A stretch of 64,000 bases of DNA, taken from Polaromonas glacialis. GTDB lineage: Bacteria > Pseudomonadota > Gammaproteobacteria > Burkholderiales > Burkholderiaceae_C. The stretch covers positions 4,068,658 to 4,132,657 of the forward strand of contig NZ_KL448323.1 of NCBI RefSeq assembly GCF_000709345.1, written 5' to 3'. Positions 44,244 through 52,993 of the stretch are shown piece by piece. Position 1 is the first letter of the stretch. Each line of letters begins with the position of its first letter. The notes beneath the pieces were generated by a model. That model was given only the letters and a program-made list of their open reading frames with translations. It was not told the DNA's origin and made no database searches. A program made the translations under genes and the position numbers.

Positions 44244-44872
44244 TGAGCTCGATTCGCCGGTGGCTGCTGGCTGGACTCCTGGTTCTTGTGCCGCTGGCCA
44301 TCACGCTGGCGGTGCTCAACTGGATTGTGGCCACGCTGGACCAGACCCTCTTGATCCTGCCGGTGGCGTGGCATCCGGACAGGCTGCTAGGTTTTCATAT
44401 TCCAGGTTTTGGCGTGCTGCTGACGCTGGGAATCGTGCTGCTGATGGGAGCCATTGCCAGCAACTTCCTGGGCAGGAAACTGCTGATGGTCGGAAATGCC
44501 CTGCTGCGCCGCATTCCGATTGTCCGCTCCATCTACTCCAGCGTAAAACAGGTATCCGACACCCTGTTTTCCGAAAACGGCAACGCCTTTCGCAAAGCCC
44601 TGCTGGTGCAGTGGCCGCGCGAAGGCGTCTGGACCATCGGCTTCCTCACCGGCTTGCCCGGCGGCGACGTTGTGAACCATTTGCCCGCAGACTATGTGAG
44701 CGTCTATGTCCCGACCACGCCAAATCCCACCGGCGGCTATTTCGTCATGCTCAAAAGAGCCGAATGCGTTGAGCTGAAAATGAGTGTCGATGAAGCGCTG
44801 ACGTATGTCATTTCCATGGGCGTCGTGGTGCCTGCCGCCCGCCCTGTTCCCCCGCTCAATCCCCCCCTGTAA
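44240..44872 (+). CDS. DUF502 membrane protein
   Basis: A 210-residue inner-membrane protein with two spans (LLAGLLVLVPLAITLAVLNW; GFGVLLTLGIVLLMGAIASN) and a soluble C-terminal part with NPTGGYFVMLKRAECVELKM, typical of DUF502. Function unknown; the gene is widely found just before aspS in Burkholderiales. It is translationally coupled to the upstream FmdB gene. Confidence 0.9.
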   Translation: MMSSIRRWLLAGLLVLVPLAITLAVLNWIVATLDQTLLILPVAWHPDRLLGFHIPGFGVLLTLGIVLLMGAIASNFLGRKLLMVGNALLRRIPIVRSIYSSVKQVSDTLFSENGNAFRKALLVQWPREGVWTIGFLTGLPGGDVVNHLPADYVSVYVPTTPNPTGGYFVMLKRAECVELKMSVDEALTYVISMGVVVPAARPVPPLNPPL

Positions 44873-44908
44873 ACAGCGCGGCAGCGCTGATCACCCGAGT
44901 ATTTATTC

Positions 44909-46726
44909 ATGGCTATCGCCCAAACACAAGGCGCTCAAATGCGCACCACCTATTGCGGTCTGGTGACCGAAAGCCTGATGGGCCAGACGGTCAGCCTGTG
45001 TGGCTGGGTCAACCGCCGGCGCGACCATGGCGGCGTGATCTTCATTGACCTGCGCGATCGCGAAGGCTATGTGCAAGTCGTGTGCGATCCGGACCGCGCC
45101 GACATGTTCGGCATTGCCGAAGACGTGCGCAACGAGTTCTGCGTCCAAGTCAAGGGAATTGTCCGCGCCCGTCCTGAAGGCACGGCCAACGCCAGCCTTA
45201 AAAGCGGCCAGGTCGAGGTGCTGTGCCATGAGCTGATCGTGCTCAACCCCAGCGTCACGCCGCCGTTTCAGCTTGACGACGATAACCTGTCGGAAACCAC
45301 GCGCCTGACGCACCGGGTGCTCGACCTGCGCCGTCCCTACATGCAGAACAACCTGATGCTGCGTTACCGCGTGGCGATGGAAACGCGCAAGTTTTTGGAC
45401 GCCAACGGTTTCATCGACATCGAAACGCCCATGCTGACCAAGAGCACGCCCGAGGGCGCTCGCGATTACCTGGTGCCCAGCCGCGTCAACGAAGGCCAGT
45501 TTTTTGCCTTGCCGCAGAGTCCGCAACTGTTCAAGCAACTCTTGATGGTGGCCGGCTTCGACCGCTACTACCAGATCACCAAGTGCTTTCGCGACGAGGA
45601 CCTGCGCGCTGACCGTCAGCCTGAATTCACGCAGATCGATATCGAGACGTCCTTCATGGGCGAGCAGGAAATCCGCGATATGTTCCAGGGCATGATGAGC
45701 AACATGTTCAAGACGGTGCTGAACACCGACTTGGGCGAGTTCCCGGTCATGGCCTATGCCGATGCCATGCACCGCTACGGTTCGGACAAGCCCGATCTGC
45801 GCATCAGCATGGAATTCACCGAACTTACCGACGTGATGGCCGATGTGGATTTCAAGGTCTTCAGCGCACCGGCGACCACACCGGGCGGCCGCGTGGTGGC
45901 CTTGCGCGTGCCCGGCGGCGCTGAAATCAGCCGCAGCGAAATCGACGGCTACACTGATTTCGTCAAGATCTACGGCGCCAAGGGCCTGGCCTGGATCAAG
46001 GTCAACGACATCAGCAAAGGCCGTGAAGGCTTGCAAAGCCCCATCGTCAAGAACATCCATGATGCGGCTGTGGCCGAGATACTCAAGCGCACCAGCGCGC
46101 AGAATGGCGACATTCTGTTTTTCGGCGCCGACAAGTCCAAGGTGGTGAACGACAGCATCGGCGCGCTGCGACTGAAGGTCGGCCACAGCGCCTTCGGCAA
46201 GAAGACCGGTCTGTTCACCAAAGGCTGGAAGCCGCTGTGGGTGGTTGATTTCCCGATGTTCGAATATGACGAGGACGGCAAGCGCTGGAGCGCAGTGCAT
46301 CATCCCTTTACCGCGCCGAAAGACGGCCATGAAGACTGGATGGACACCGACCCCGGTCGCTGCATTGCCAAGGCCTACGACATGGTGCTCAATGGCTGGG
46401 AACTGGGCGGCGGCTCGGTCCGTATCCACCGCGCCGATGTGCAGAGCAAGGTGTTCAGCGCGCTGAACATCGGCCCTGAAGAAGCCCAGCTGAAGTTCGG
46501 CTTCCTGCTCGACGCGTTGCAGTATGGAGCGCCGCCGCACGGTGGCCTGGCCTTTGGCCTGGACCGCATCGTGACCATGATGACCGGCGCCGAGTCGATC
46601 CGCGACGTGATTGCATTCCCGAAAACCCAGCGCGCGCAGTGCCTGCTGACCCATGCGCCTAGCCCCGTTGACGAAAAGCAGTTGCGCGAATTGCACATAC
46701 GTCTGCGCAACCCATTGCCGCTATGA
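44909..46726 (+). CDS. aspS: Aspartyl-tRNA synthetase
   Basis: A 605-residue class IIb synthetase. The N-terminal OB-fold (CGWVNRRRDHGGVIFIDLRD) is followed by motif 2 (FRDEDLRADRQPEFTQIDIE), the bacterial GAD insertion (about 285-420) and motif 3 (HGGLAFGLDRIVTMMTG). Full length. Start ATG 44909, or ten codons on at MRTTYCG. A strong terminator follows at 46755. Confidence 0.96.
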   Translation: MAIAQTQGAQMRTTYCGLVTESLMGQTVSLCGWVNRRRDHGGVIFIDLRDREGYVQVVCDPDRADMFGIAEDVRNEFCVQVKGIVRARPEGTANASLKSGQVEVLCHELIVLNPSVTPPFQLDDDNLSETTRLTHRVLDLRRPYMQNNLMLRYRVAMETRKFLDANGFIDIETPMLTKSTPEGARDYLVPSRVNEGQFFALPQSPQLFKQLLMVAGFDRYYQITKCFRDEDLRADRQPEFTQIDIETSFMGEQEIRDMFQGMMSNMFKTVLNTDLGEFPVMAYADAMHRYGSDKPDLRISMEFTELTDVMADVDFKVFSAPATTPGGRVVALRVPGGAEISRSEIDGYTDFVKIYGAKGLAWIKVNDISKGREGLQSPIVKNIHDAAVAEILKRTSAQNGDILFFGADKSKVVNDSIGALRLKVGHSAFGKKTGLFTKGWKPLWVVDFPMFEYDEDGKRWSAVHHPFTAPKDGHEDWMDTDPGRCIAKAYDMVLNGWELGGGSVRIHRADVQSKVFSALNIGPEEAQLKFGFLLDALQYGAPPHGGLAFGLDRIVTMMTGAESIRDVIAFPKTQRAQCLLTHAPSPVDEKQLRELHIRLRNPLPL

Positions 46727-46754
46727 ACGTGTTCGCCAGTAGGTAACCAACCAG

Positions 46755-46785
46755 AAAAAAGGGCACTTCAAGAGTGCCCTTTTTG
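46755..46785 (+). terminator. Rho-independent terminator after aspS
   Basis: AAAAAAGGGCACTTCAAGAG followed by TGCCCTTTTTGC: a 7-bp stem GGGCACT/AGTGCCC with a 5-base loop, A-run before and T-run after, so it works in both directions. Confidence 0.92.
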
Positions 46786-46879
46786 CTTTCCGAATCCACC
46801 TCTACTTTGGCCCGATGGTGACCAATACAGAACGCCCGGCAGCGCTTTCAGCGAGAGGGTTAGGGTTTTGCCAAGTCAG

Positions 46880-47323
46880 TCAGCGCAGGACCAGAACCGG
46901 CACGGTGCTGTGCGTCAGTACATGCTGGGTTTCGCTGCCCAGCAGGACCCGCTTGATGCCCTTGCGACCATGCGACGCCATGACGACCAGGTCGCACCCA
47001 TGTTTGGTGGCTGCGGACATGATGGACTCGGCAACCAGGTCAGACTGCGCAACCACCGCCTTGGCCGTGACGCCCTGGGCCTTGGCCTGTTCTTGCACCG
47101 CATCAACAACCGCCTGGCCTTTGTCGCTCCACTGCTTCTCGGTGCGGGCAATGTCTTCCACCGAAATGGTGATGCCACCTTCAAAGTAGCTCACCGGGTA
47201 GCGCGGCACGACATACAGCGCGACCAGTTCGGCGCCTATGGCTGCAGCCAGTTCGATGGCGCTGCCCACCGCCGTATTTGAAAGATCCGAACCGTCGGTA
47301 GCGACAAGAATTCGTTTGTACAT
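46880..47323 (-). CDS. Universal stress protein
   Basis: A 147-residue UspA-superfamily protein (MYKRILVATDGSDLSNTAV). The nucleotide-binding motif G-2x-G-9x-G-S/T is intact in SHGRKGIKRVLLGSETQHVL, so it is an ATP-binding type. Such proteins help survival under oxygen or energy limitation. An FNR-type palindrome lies 60 bases upstream of the start, which fits anaerobic induction. It is divergent from the sensor kinase at 47704. Confidence 0.92.
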   Translation of the reverse strand: MYKRILVATDGSDLSNTAVGSAIELAAAIGAELVALYVVPRYPVSYFEGGITISVEDIARTEKQWSDKGQAVVDAVQEQAKAQGVTAKAVVAQSDLVAESIMSAATKHGCDLVVMASHGRKGIKRVLLGSETQHVLTHSTVPVLVLR

Positions 47324-47703
47324 GATGCGTTCTCCAATTTAGATACAAAGTTTCAGCGTAGGCATATGGAGCCCTGCCGGTCTTGATTCACGTCAAGCTG
47401 CGCAAAAGCTTCAACGATCTTATACCTTGAAAGATTGCGCAAGACGCATCTCGAATTGCTAACAGTTTTTTCTGCAAAAGCTAGCTGAACTGGGTAGCGA
47501 AGTCTGTAACCGCAATAACGCTTTGTAGATAGGCCCTCGTATTCAGCGAACTGCATTCCCATTTGCTTTAAGGTCATTCCACAAGCAGATAAAGAGATGC
47601 GAGTTTGCCATTGAGTCTTTAGGTGCAGCGATCAGAAAGTCTTTGAAAAAGCCGCGCATCGCCTGAAGTCCAGACTGCAAACACGAAATCTTCCGGAGGA
47701 ACC
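47324..47703. other. Divergent regulatory region between usp and the sensor kinase
   Basis: 380 bases without a gene. It contains the FNR-type box at 47383-47396 near usp and, at the right end, the ribosome binding site GGAGGA six bases or so before the kinase ATG. The middle is locally AT-richer than its surroundings. No small reading frame with a good start was seen. Confidence 0.6.
47383..47396. promoter_or_regulatory. FNR/ANR-type binding site
   Basis: TTGATTCACGTCAA fits the consensus TTGAT-n4-ATCAA with one mismatch. Its centre is about 66 bases from the usp start codon, a suitable distance for a class II promoter near -41.5 with a short leader. The window encodes an FNR-family protein 2.4 kb away. 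Confidence 0.7.
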
Positions 47704-48528
47704 ATGAAAAGCCAGATGCATTTTGAGATCGATTCAAAGAAAACGGGACGGGTGAGGGATAAGCGGCCAGCCGGTTATCAACTTCACGGGCTGCCGCCTC
47801 TTCCTCAAGCATTCATGGTCAATATTCCGCTGGGGTCGGCTGAAACCTCACAGCTTTTGGAGGAGCGGCGTACCTTTGCTGTCGCGGCACAGGCTATCCG
47901 CGAAGAGGAAAAAGCGCGCTTGGCTCGGGAGCTGCACGATGAACTTGCGCAGTCATTGACGGCGCTGAAGATGGACACCATTTGGGTTCGCGACCACGTT
48001 TCATCCGTTCCTGGGACGGTGACCGCGAAGCTGAACGAGATGGTCGAAATGCTTGACCGCACGGTGGCGGCAACACGCCGGATGGCCGCCGACCTGCGGC
48101 CGTTGATGCTCGATGACCTGGGCTTGGTGCCGGCGATCGAATGGCTTGCAAGCAATTTCATGCAGCGCTGCGGCGTGCCCTGCACACTTTCGGTCAATAA
48201 CGAACTGGAACTCGAACTGCCCGAGCCGTACGCAACGGCCGTGTTCCGGATCGTTCAGGAGTCGCTTAACAACATTGCCAAGCATGCGGCTGCCTCGCAG
48301 GTCATGGTCACGCTGGACAAGACCCAGGATGCAGTAAGGCTGCGAGTTCAGGATGATGGCTGCGGATTCTTTTCGGATGGCGCACGCAAGCCGCAATCGC
48401 TCGGGCTCATGGGCCTGCGCGAGCGGGCGCAACTCCTCGGGGGAAGCGTCGCCATCAGCAGTGCGCGGGGAAAGGGAACTACCGTCGAGGTCAGCATCCC
48501 CGTGGACCAGACGGGAGTTCACCAATGA
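47704..48528 (+). CDS. Soluble NarX-like sensor histidine kinase
   Basis: A 274-residue histidine kinase of the HisKA_3 (NarX/DegS) type. Phospho-His is in RLARELHDELAQSLTALK near residue 80; the ATPase domain carries DDGCGFFSDG and LGLMGLRERAQLLGG with SARGKGTTVEVSIP. No membrane span and only about 60 residues before the H-box, so there is no recognisable sensor domain. A strong ribosome binding site (GGAGGA) fixes the start. It overlaps the response regulator gene by four bases. Confidence 0.9.
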   Translation: MKSQMHFEIDSKKTGRVRDKRPAGYQLHGLPPLPQAFMVNIPLGSAETSQLLEERRTFAVAAQAIREEEKARLARELHDELAQSLTALKMDTIWVRDHVSSVPGTVTAKLNEMVEMLDRTVAATRRMAADLRPLMLDDLGLVPAIEWLASNFMQRCGVPCTLSVNNELELELPEPYATAVFRIVQESLNNIAKHAAASQVMVTLDKTQDAVRLRVQDDGCGFFSDGARKPQSLGLMGLRERAQLLGGSVAISSARGKGTTVEVSIPVDQTGVHQ

Positions 48529-49169
48529 TCAGGATCGTGATAGCGGACGATCATGCCATTGTGAGAGAGGGCCTCAAGCGCATCGTCACCTCGGCGGAAG
48601 ACATGACCGTGGTGGGTGAGGCGTCCAACGGAATGGAGGTCATGCGCCAGGTGCGTGAGTCTGATTTCGATGTTCTGGTTCTCGATTTGTCCATGCCGGG
48701 CCGAAGCGGAATGGAACTGATCAAGCTGGTGCGCTGCGAAAAGCCGAAACTTCGCATTCTCGTGCTCAGCATGCATGAAGAACTGCAGTACGCCGTTCGC
48801 TCGATCAAGTCCGGCGCCAGCGGCTACCTGACCAAGGAAAGTGCGCCGACACAACTGATGCAAGTGCTGCGCAAGATTGCAGCAGGCGGCGCCTTCATCA
48901 GCACAGGGGTTGCCGAGCAGCTGGCGCTCGGCTCCATGCTCGGATCCACATCGGCAGCGCATGAAAAGCTGACGGACCGGGAATTCGAGGTCTTCCGTTT
49001 GATCGCCATCGGCATGTCCGTCACCGATATTGCGGGGCGGCTGAACCTTTCGGCAAAAACCATCAGCACCCATAAAGCAAATCTCATGCAGAAGATGAAT
49101 CTGCAAAACCAGAGTGAACTGATTCGTTACGCCATCAAGCATGGCGTGACCGAACCCCTGGAGCCATGA
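48525..49169 (+). CDS. NarL/FixJ-type response regulator
   Basis: A 214-residue regulator. The receiver (1-120) has the acidic pair in IVIADDHAIVREGLK, the phospho-Asp in VLVLDLSMPGRSG near 54 and Lys in YLTKES. The C-terminal LuxR helix-turn-helix (about 145-205) reads KLTDREFEVFRLIAIGMSV, then LNLSAKTISTHKANLMQKM. It is the cognate partner of the upstream kinase. Confidence 0.93.
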   Translation: MIRIVIADDHAIVREGLKRIVTSAEDMTVVGEASNGMEVMRQVRESDFDVLVLDLSMPGRSGMELIKLVRCEKPKLRILVLSMHEELQYAVRSIKSGASGYLTKESAPTQLMQVLRKIAAGGAFISTGVAEQLALGSMLGSTSAAHEKLTDREFEVFRLIAIGMSVTDIAGRLNLSAKTISTHKANLMQKMNLQNQSELIRYAIKHGVTEPLEP

Positions 49170-49351
49170 AGCGATTTAAAGGGGTCTTCCGTTCACCGGC
49201 AGTCCTGATGGAGCGGTTTGCATGCCGCCCGGCCTGCCGGGATTGGCTGAGTAGTGGTCGGTGCCGGCCCTTGACGCATCCGGAGTTTTCCGATGCTGCT
49301 TGTCAGGCAACACGCATGGCGCGCACCTTGAATGGGCGGCATAGTAGCGCA

Positions 49352-49741
49352 ATGGGCCAAGAAAATGTATCGTTAAGAATCTTCATTGCCGACGATTCAC
49401 TGGTCATACGGGAGCGCGTGGCGTCGATGCTCGGCGCCAGCGCCATGACCGTCGTCGGCCAAGCTGAAACGCCCCAGGACTCGATAGAAGGCATCCTTGC
49501 CGTCTACCCGGATGTGGTGGTGCTGGACGTTCAGCTCGAAGGCGGATCTGGCCTGCAGGTCTTGCGGGCAATTCGCCATGCAGCGCCAGACATCGCATTC
49601 GTGATTTTCAGCAACAGTTCGGACCCGATCTATCGAAAGCGCTACCTGGGCGCCGGGGCCGAGGATTTCCTGGACAAGACCCATCAATTTGACCAGCTCG
49701 CCAAAGCGGTGCTCAATGCCTCACAGCATGCCGACTGTTGA
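49352..49741 (+). CDS. Stand-alone receiver-domain protein
   Basis: About 129 residues forming one CheY-like receiver: FIADDSLVIRERVASMLGAS, phospho-Asp in VVVLDVQLEGGSG, Thr/Ser in VIFSNSS and Lys in FLDKTHQF. No output domain. A longer frame starts at 49166, where ATG overlaps the upstream stop (ATGA); its extra 62 residues look unstructured and not receiver-like, so I prefer 49352, but coupling makes the long form possible. It might be a phosphate sink or accessory target of the upstream kinase. Confidence 0.75.
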   Translation: MGQENVSLRIFIADDSLVIRERVASMLGASAMTVVGQAETPQDSIEGILAVYPDVVVLDVQLEGGSGLQVLRAIRHAAPDIAFVIFSNSSDPIYRKRYLGAGAEDFLDKTHQFDQLAKAVLNASQHADC

Positions 49742-49774
49742 GATTTTTCAGCGTCAGTCGAAGGAGCGTTTGCC

Positions 49775-50560
49775 ATGGCCGCCGTTTTCGAAAACTTAGC
49801 CCGTCCCCCAGAGCCGCGCATTCGGCTAAAGACAGAAACATCCGTGCCGGATACGTCCCTCATGATGCGCTGCGCCACATGCCTTCATAAGGAAACGTGC
49901 TTTCCATGCGGAATTGCCGTGAACGATGCGCGTCAGCTGGCCGCATTCAGATTCGGCCAGCGCAAGGTCAAGACAGGACAAACCCTTTTTCATGAAGGCG
50001 ACGACTTTCAGTTCCTGTATGCGGTGCGCAGCGGCACTTTCAAATCCAGGTTGCTGCTGGCGGATGGAAGGGAGCAGGTCAACGGCTTTTGCATGGCGGG
50101 CGAAATTCTGGGTCTGGACGGCGTGGCTTACGGCGCCTATGCCTCCAGCGCCATCGCACTGGAAGACGCCGACGTTTGCGTGATTTCCTATGCCCATCTG
50201 ACGGAACTGGCCGCAAGCAACGCTGGCCTTCTTCAGGTGATCGCGCGAATGATGAGCCGTGAAATCTTGCGGGAGCATCGCCTGATCACCCTGCTGGGAA
50301 GCCTGAATGCGGAAGAGCGGTTGGCTGCCTTTTTGTTGAACCTTTCGCACCGGCTGAAAGTGCGGGGTTACTCGGCCGTTGAATTCCACCTGCGAATGTC
50401 GCGCGCCGAGATTGGAAGCTACCTTGGAATGACGCTGGAGACCGTGAGCAGGACTTTTTCCGCCTTTCAGCAATTGAATTTACTGGAAGTCGACAAACGG
50501 CACATCAGGCTGCTGAGCATCGATGGGTTGAAGCGGGCTCTGAAAACTAGCCTGCATTGA
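49775..50560 (+). CDS. fnr: FNR/ANR-family oxygen-sensing transcription regulator
   Basis: A 261-residue CRP/FNR-family activator. The N-terminal cysteines sit in MRCATCLHKETCFPCG near 29-43, spaced C-x2-C-x5-C-x2-C, and an internal Cys lies in EDADVCVISYAHL, at the position of E. coli Cys122. That is the full ligand set for an oxygen-labile [4Fe-4S] cluster. The C-terminal helix-turn-helix SRAEIGSYLGMTLETVSRTF carries the E..SR motif that reads TTGAT half-sites. A good ribosome binding site (AAGGAG) precedes the ATG. It follows the two-component genes on the same strand. Confidence 0.93.
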   Translation: MAAVFENLARPPEPRIRLKTETSVPDTSLMMRCATCLHKETCFPCGIAVNDARQLAAFRFGQRKVKTGQTLFHEGDDFQFLYAVRSGTFKSRLLLADGREQVNGFCMAGEILGLDGVAYGAYASSAIALEDADVCVISYAHLTELAASNAGLLQVIARMMSREILREHRLITLLGSLNAEERLAAFLLNLSHRLKVRGYSAVEFHLRMSRAEIGSYLGMTLETVSRTFSAFQQLNLLEVDKRHIRLLSIDGLKRALKTSLH

Positions 50561-50657
50561 ACAGAGTGCGTGTCGATCACTGTCCATCCTGGCTTTCGTG
50601 CTGTGTTCAAAACAGGGTTTCACCGCAATAACTCCCGGCATGGGAAAGTCAATTAAT

Positions 50658-50716
50658 CTGCTATTAATAAAATAGCTATAAACCCTTTACCCATAAGCGA
50701 AAGTAGCTTGTTTTTA
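50658..50716 (+). repeat. Palindromic repeat copy 9
   Basis: CTGCTATTAATAAAATAGCT then ATAAACCCTTTACCCATAAG and CGAAAGTAGCTTGTTTTTA. Perfect core palindrome; right arm partly diverged. It lies between the convergent fnr and phasin-like genes. Confidence 0.8.
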
Positions 50717-50800
50717 CGATATTTCTCTTGCTCGGCGCGTTCTGCCGCGACCAGCGGCTATTGATGCCCATCGATCGCAGGCAGTTCAACGCGCCATGGT

Positions 50801-51274
50801 TTAACTGGCAGTCGCGTCGAGTTTTTTGTTAAAAAGTTCAGATATTCCCGGCAAGGTCGCCTGGAAATTGCTGAAGGCCTTTTCCATTCGTTCTTTTGTA
50901 TTGCCAACAAACAAGTGGTTGAACCGTGCCATCATTTCAATCTGCGTCTGCAGCCCTGTCGTGGCAAGTCGCTGCCAATAGTTGACAGGGCTTTCCAGAT
51001 AGAAACTCATCAGTTCGGCGTGGATATCCAGCAGGTTGGCGTCAGCACCTGCCGTACGCAGTTTTTTTGCTGCGCCTTCGCACGCGCTGAGGGCTTGATG
51101 GGCTGCTTGCTGCCGGGCCTGGCACAGGGTTTCCATGCTGCGAAACCATGTGCAGGCAGCTTCCACAACAATCGCATACTGTTCCTGGCTGAGGTTCGTC
51201 ACATAGTTCGCAACTGGGGAACCGTTATCGGGCCAGGTGGTCAGCACGGAAGGGCGAAATGTTTTCACAGTCAT
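50801..51274 (-). CDS. Phasin-family protein (putative)
   Basis: About 157 residues, wholly helical and hydrophilic/amphipathic (YAIVVEAACTWFRSMETLCQ ... VNYWQRLATTGLQTQIEMMA). The pattern resembles polyhydroxyalkanoate granule-associated phasins, which coat PHA granules. Start ATG 51274 (MTVKTFRPSVL); an upstream ATG at 51370 adds unlikely sequence. No PHA synthesis genes are nearby, so the assignment rests on composition and motif resemblance. Confidence 0.55.
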   Translation of the reverse strand: MTVKTFRPSVLTTWPDNGSPVANYVTNLSQEQYAIVVEAACTWFRSMETLCQARQQAAHQALSACEGAAKKLRTAGADANLLDIHAELMSFYLESPVNYWQRLATTGLQTQIEMMARFNHLFVGNTKERMEKAFSNFQATLPGISELFNKKLDATAS

Positions 51275-51548
51275 TAAGAGTGTCCTTGAATGATTGAAGC
51301 AAAGAAGAAGTCTTGAGGGTGCAAGGTCATTCTGTGTTCTGGCTGTCATGCACTTTTTGATCTGGCGCAAGCCCTGCGCTGTTCAGGGGTAAGCCTATTC
51401 AATCAACAACCCGTTGGTAAAAAAACAGGAAAACCTGCCGTGCGTGCATTTATGAAGAAAGTCCGAAACTCCAGCATCAGTTGTAATTTTTCCTCTTCTT
51501 TGGGATCGATCAGTCAGTGTCAATAACTGCGCTATAATTTGAAGCTTG

Positions 51549-51625
51549 GCGGCTGTAGCTCAGTTGGATAGAGTACTTGGCTACGAACCAAGGGGTCGTG
51601 GGTTCAATTCCTGCCAGCCGCACCA
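51549..51625 (+). tRNA. tRNA-Arg (anticodon ACG)
   Basis: 77 bases. Acceptor stem GCGGCTG/CAGCCGC, D-arm TAGCTCAGTTGGATAGAGTA, anticodon stem CTTGG/CCAAG with loop CTACGAA giving anticodon ACG, T-arm GTGGGTTCAATTCCTGC, discriminator A and encoded CCA. ACG is read with inosine at the wobble position. Downstream lie a toxin-antitoxin pair and a restriction-gene remnant, as is common beside tRNA integration sites. Confidence 0.97.
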
Positions 51626-51633
51626 TATGAAAC

Positions 51634-51666
51634 AAGGACTTAGAGTCGAAAGGCTCTAAGTCCTTT
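51634..51666 (+). terminator. Terminator after tRNA-Arg
   Basis: AAGGACTTAGAG-n8-CTCTAAGTCCTTT: a perfect 12-bp stem followed by a T/C-rich tract. Confidence 0.9.
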
Positions 51667-52194
51667 CTTCTTTTCAGAATCGGTGTCCTATTAGTCCCCT
51701 AAAAATCTTTGGATCGCTGCGGTTGCTGGCGGACATTGATCAATAAAACGCACGTCTTTGAGAAGGTGCAGCCAGGCATCTCAACTTGAGATAAGGCTGA
51801 GTTTCCAAAGATAGTGTGCAGGATTGAAGATCGCATACGCCATGGCGAGCGAGTCTCGCGCAGATCGCCGTAATGTGGGCAACAATTTCTAACCCTGGAT
51901 TTTGCATTCTGGCCCGACGCTACACAAATGTCGGACCGCTTCAGACTGACAAGAGTCAGACGACCTCCGGAACTGCTTGCTTCAAAGTAAGCAACCGGGC
52001 AATACACCTTGAATCCCTTGTCCGTCAAATTGAAGTCGGCGGGTATGGAGTGCGGGTCAAGTCCGCAATGACAGCCGGGCGAGATGCTATTTATTTGGTA
52101 GCTGCTTGCGCTTATGCAGATTGCACCAGAGGCTGTTTTCATACTTTTTTAGAGATTTTTGATTGCGGATCGAGGCCGCAAGGACCGCCGCGCC
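51667..52194. other. Gene-poor stretch after the tRNA terminator
   Basis: Over 500 bases with no convincing gene. Reading frames on both strands are open for 130-150 codons but show no family resemblance, and one merely translates repeats. It contains a short GTCATTGCGG-type inverted motif (TGCGGGTCAAGTCCGCA, 52051-52067) of a kind widespread between betaproteobacterial genes, and palindromic repeat copy 10. Probably the decayed remains of integrated DNA. Confidence 0.5.
52084..52142 (+). repeat. Palindromic repeat copy 10
   Basis: ATGCTATTTATTTGGTAGCT then GCTTGCGCTTATGCAGATTG and CACCAGAGGCTGTTTTCAT. Full-length, same orientation as copy 11 and close to it in sequence. Confidence 0.85.
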
Positions 52195-52575
52195 TCAAGC
52201 CGCCGCCCAGACCATCACAGCGCCCGCGCCGGAGCTGTCGGTACCGGCGCGCGGGCGGATAAAGATTTCAACATCGCGGTTCAGCAAGGTGATGTAGTGC
52301 AACAGGCGTTCGCTGGAAAAACGGCTGAGCTTGTAGTGTTTAAGCTCCGACACATGCGGCTGCGAAATCCCCAGACGTTTGGCCGCTGCCGCCTGGGTCA
52401 GCCCTTCGTCTTTTAGCAAGTCGTTCAGGCGCAGTGCCAATTGCACCCGAAGCTGACGCCCATCGGGGTCTGGCAAACCCAAATCAGCAAACACATTGCC
52501 CGAACCGGCCTCGACTGTTTCGATCACTGTGTTGTCCACCGTTTCAGCAGGTGGCGCTTTAGCTTTGGTGCTCAT
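52195..52575 (-). CDS. XRE-family antitoxin (HigA2-like)
   Basis: A 126-residue protein with a helix-turn-helix domain (LTQAAAAKRLGISQPHVSEL) preceded by VFADLGLPDPDGRQLRVQLA, and followed by LSRFSSERLLHYITLLNRDV and EIFIRPR. This is the signature of antitoxins paired with DUF891/Gp49-type toxins. It should neutralise the upstream toxin and repress the operon. It overlaps the toxin gene by 17 bases. Confidence 0.85.
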   Translation of the reverse strand: MSTKAKAPPAETVDNTVIETVEAGSGNVFADLGLPDPDGRQLRVQLALRLNDLLKDEGLTQAAAAKRLGISQPHVSELKHYKLSRFSSERLLHYITLLNRDVEIFIRPRAGTDSSGAGAVMVWAAA

Positions 52576-52933
52576 GGTGTTCCTTGTAATGTTGCTGGGC
52601 GAGTTTGAGGCGCGTGTGAATCAGGACAATATCGTTCTGCGATGTGCGGCTACCGCTGGGCGACTTTTTCTGGAAGCAATGCAGCACGTAAACCGCCTTG
52701 GCAAAACGCACGGTGTAAACGGCCCGGAAGGTATTGCCCGAATCGTTTTCCACCAACTCCAGCACGCCCGAACCCTCGCCTTTCCACGGCTTGGCTTGCG
52801 GCGACGTGGCGTCCATCTGCATAGCGCTCAAGGCATAGCCAAAGTCATCCACCGCGTCAGCGGGCAAGGCCACCAGGTCTTTCCTGGACGAACCGACCCA
52901 GTGCAATGGCTTTTCGCTGCGTTTTGGCAGCAT
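52559..52933 (-). CDS. HigB/Gp49-type toxin (RelE superfamily)
   Basis: A 124-residue protein with the phage-derived Gp49-like (DUF891) pattern: PLHWVGSSRKDLVALPADAV, MKPWKGEG-like sequence, NTFRAVYTVRFAKAVYVLHC, FQKKSPSG. Toxins of this type are mRNA endonucleases that act on translating ribosomes. Toxin-before-antitoxin order matches HigBA. Confidence 0.85.
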   Translation of the reverse strand: MLPKRSEKPLHWVGSSRKDLVALPADAVDDFGYALSAMQMDATSPQAKPWKGEGSGVLELVENDSGNTFRAVYTVRFAKAVYVLHCFQKKSPSGSRTSQNDIVLIHTRLKLAQQHYKEHHEHQS

Positions 52934-52993
52934 GTGAAATTATATCTAATTAGGTATTTATTGAAGAAGGTTGCAATAACGGCCTGGCGATAA

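Noticed and set aside
51699..52262. Two opposing open frames of about 130-150 codons after tRNA-Arg
   Set aside because: Neither shows family resemblance or a good ribosome binding site; part merely translates a widespread intergenic motif and a palindromic repeat.
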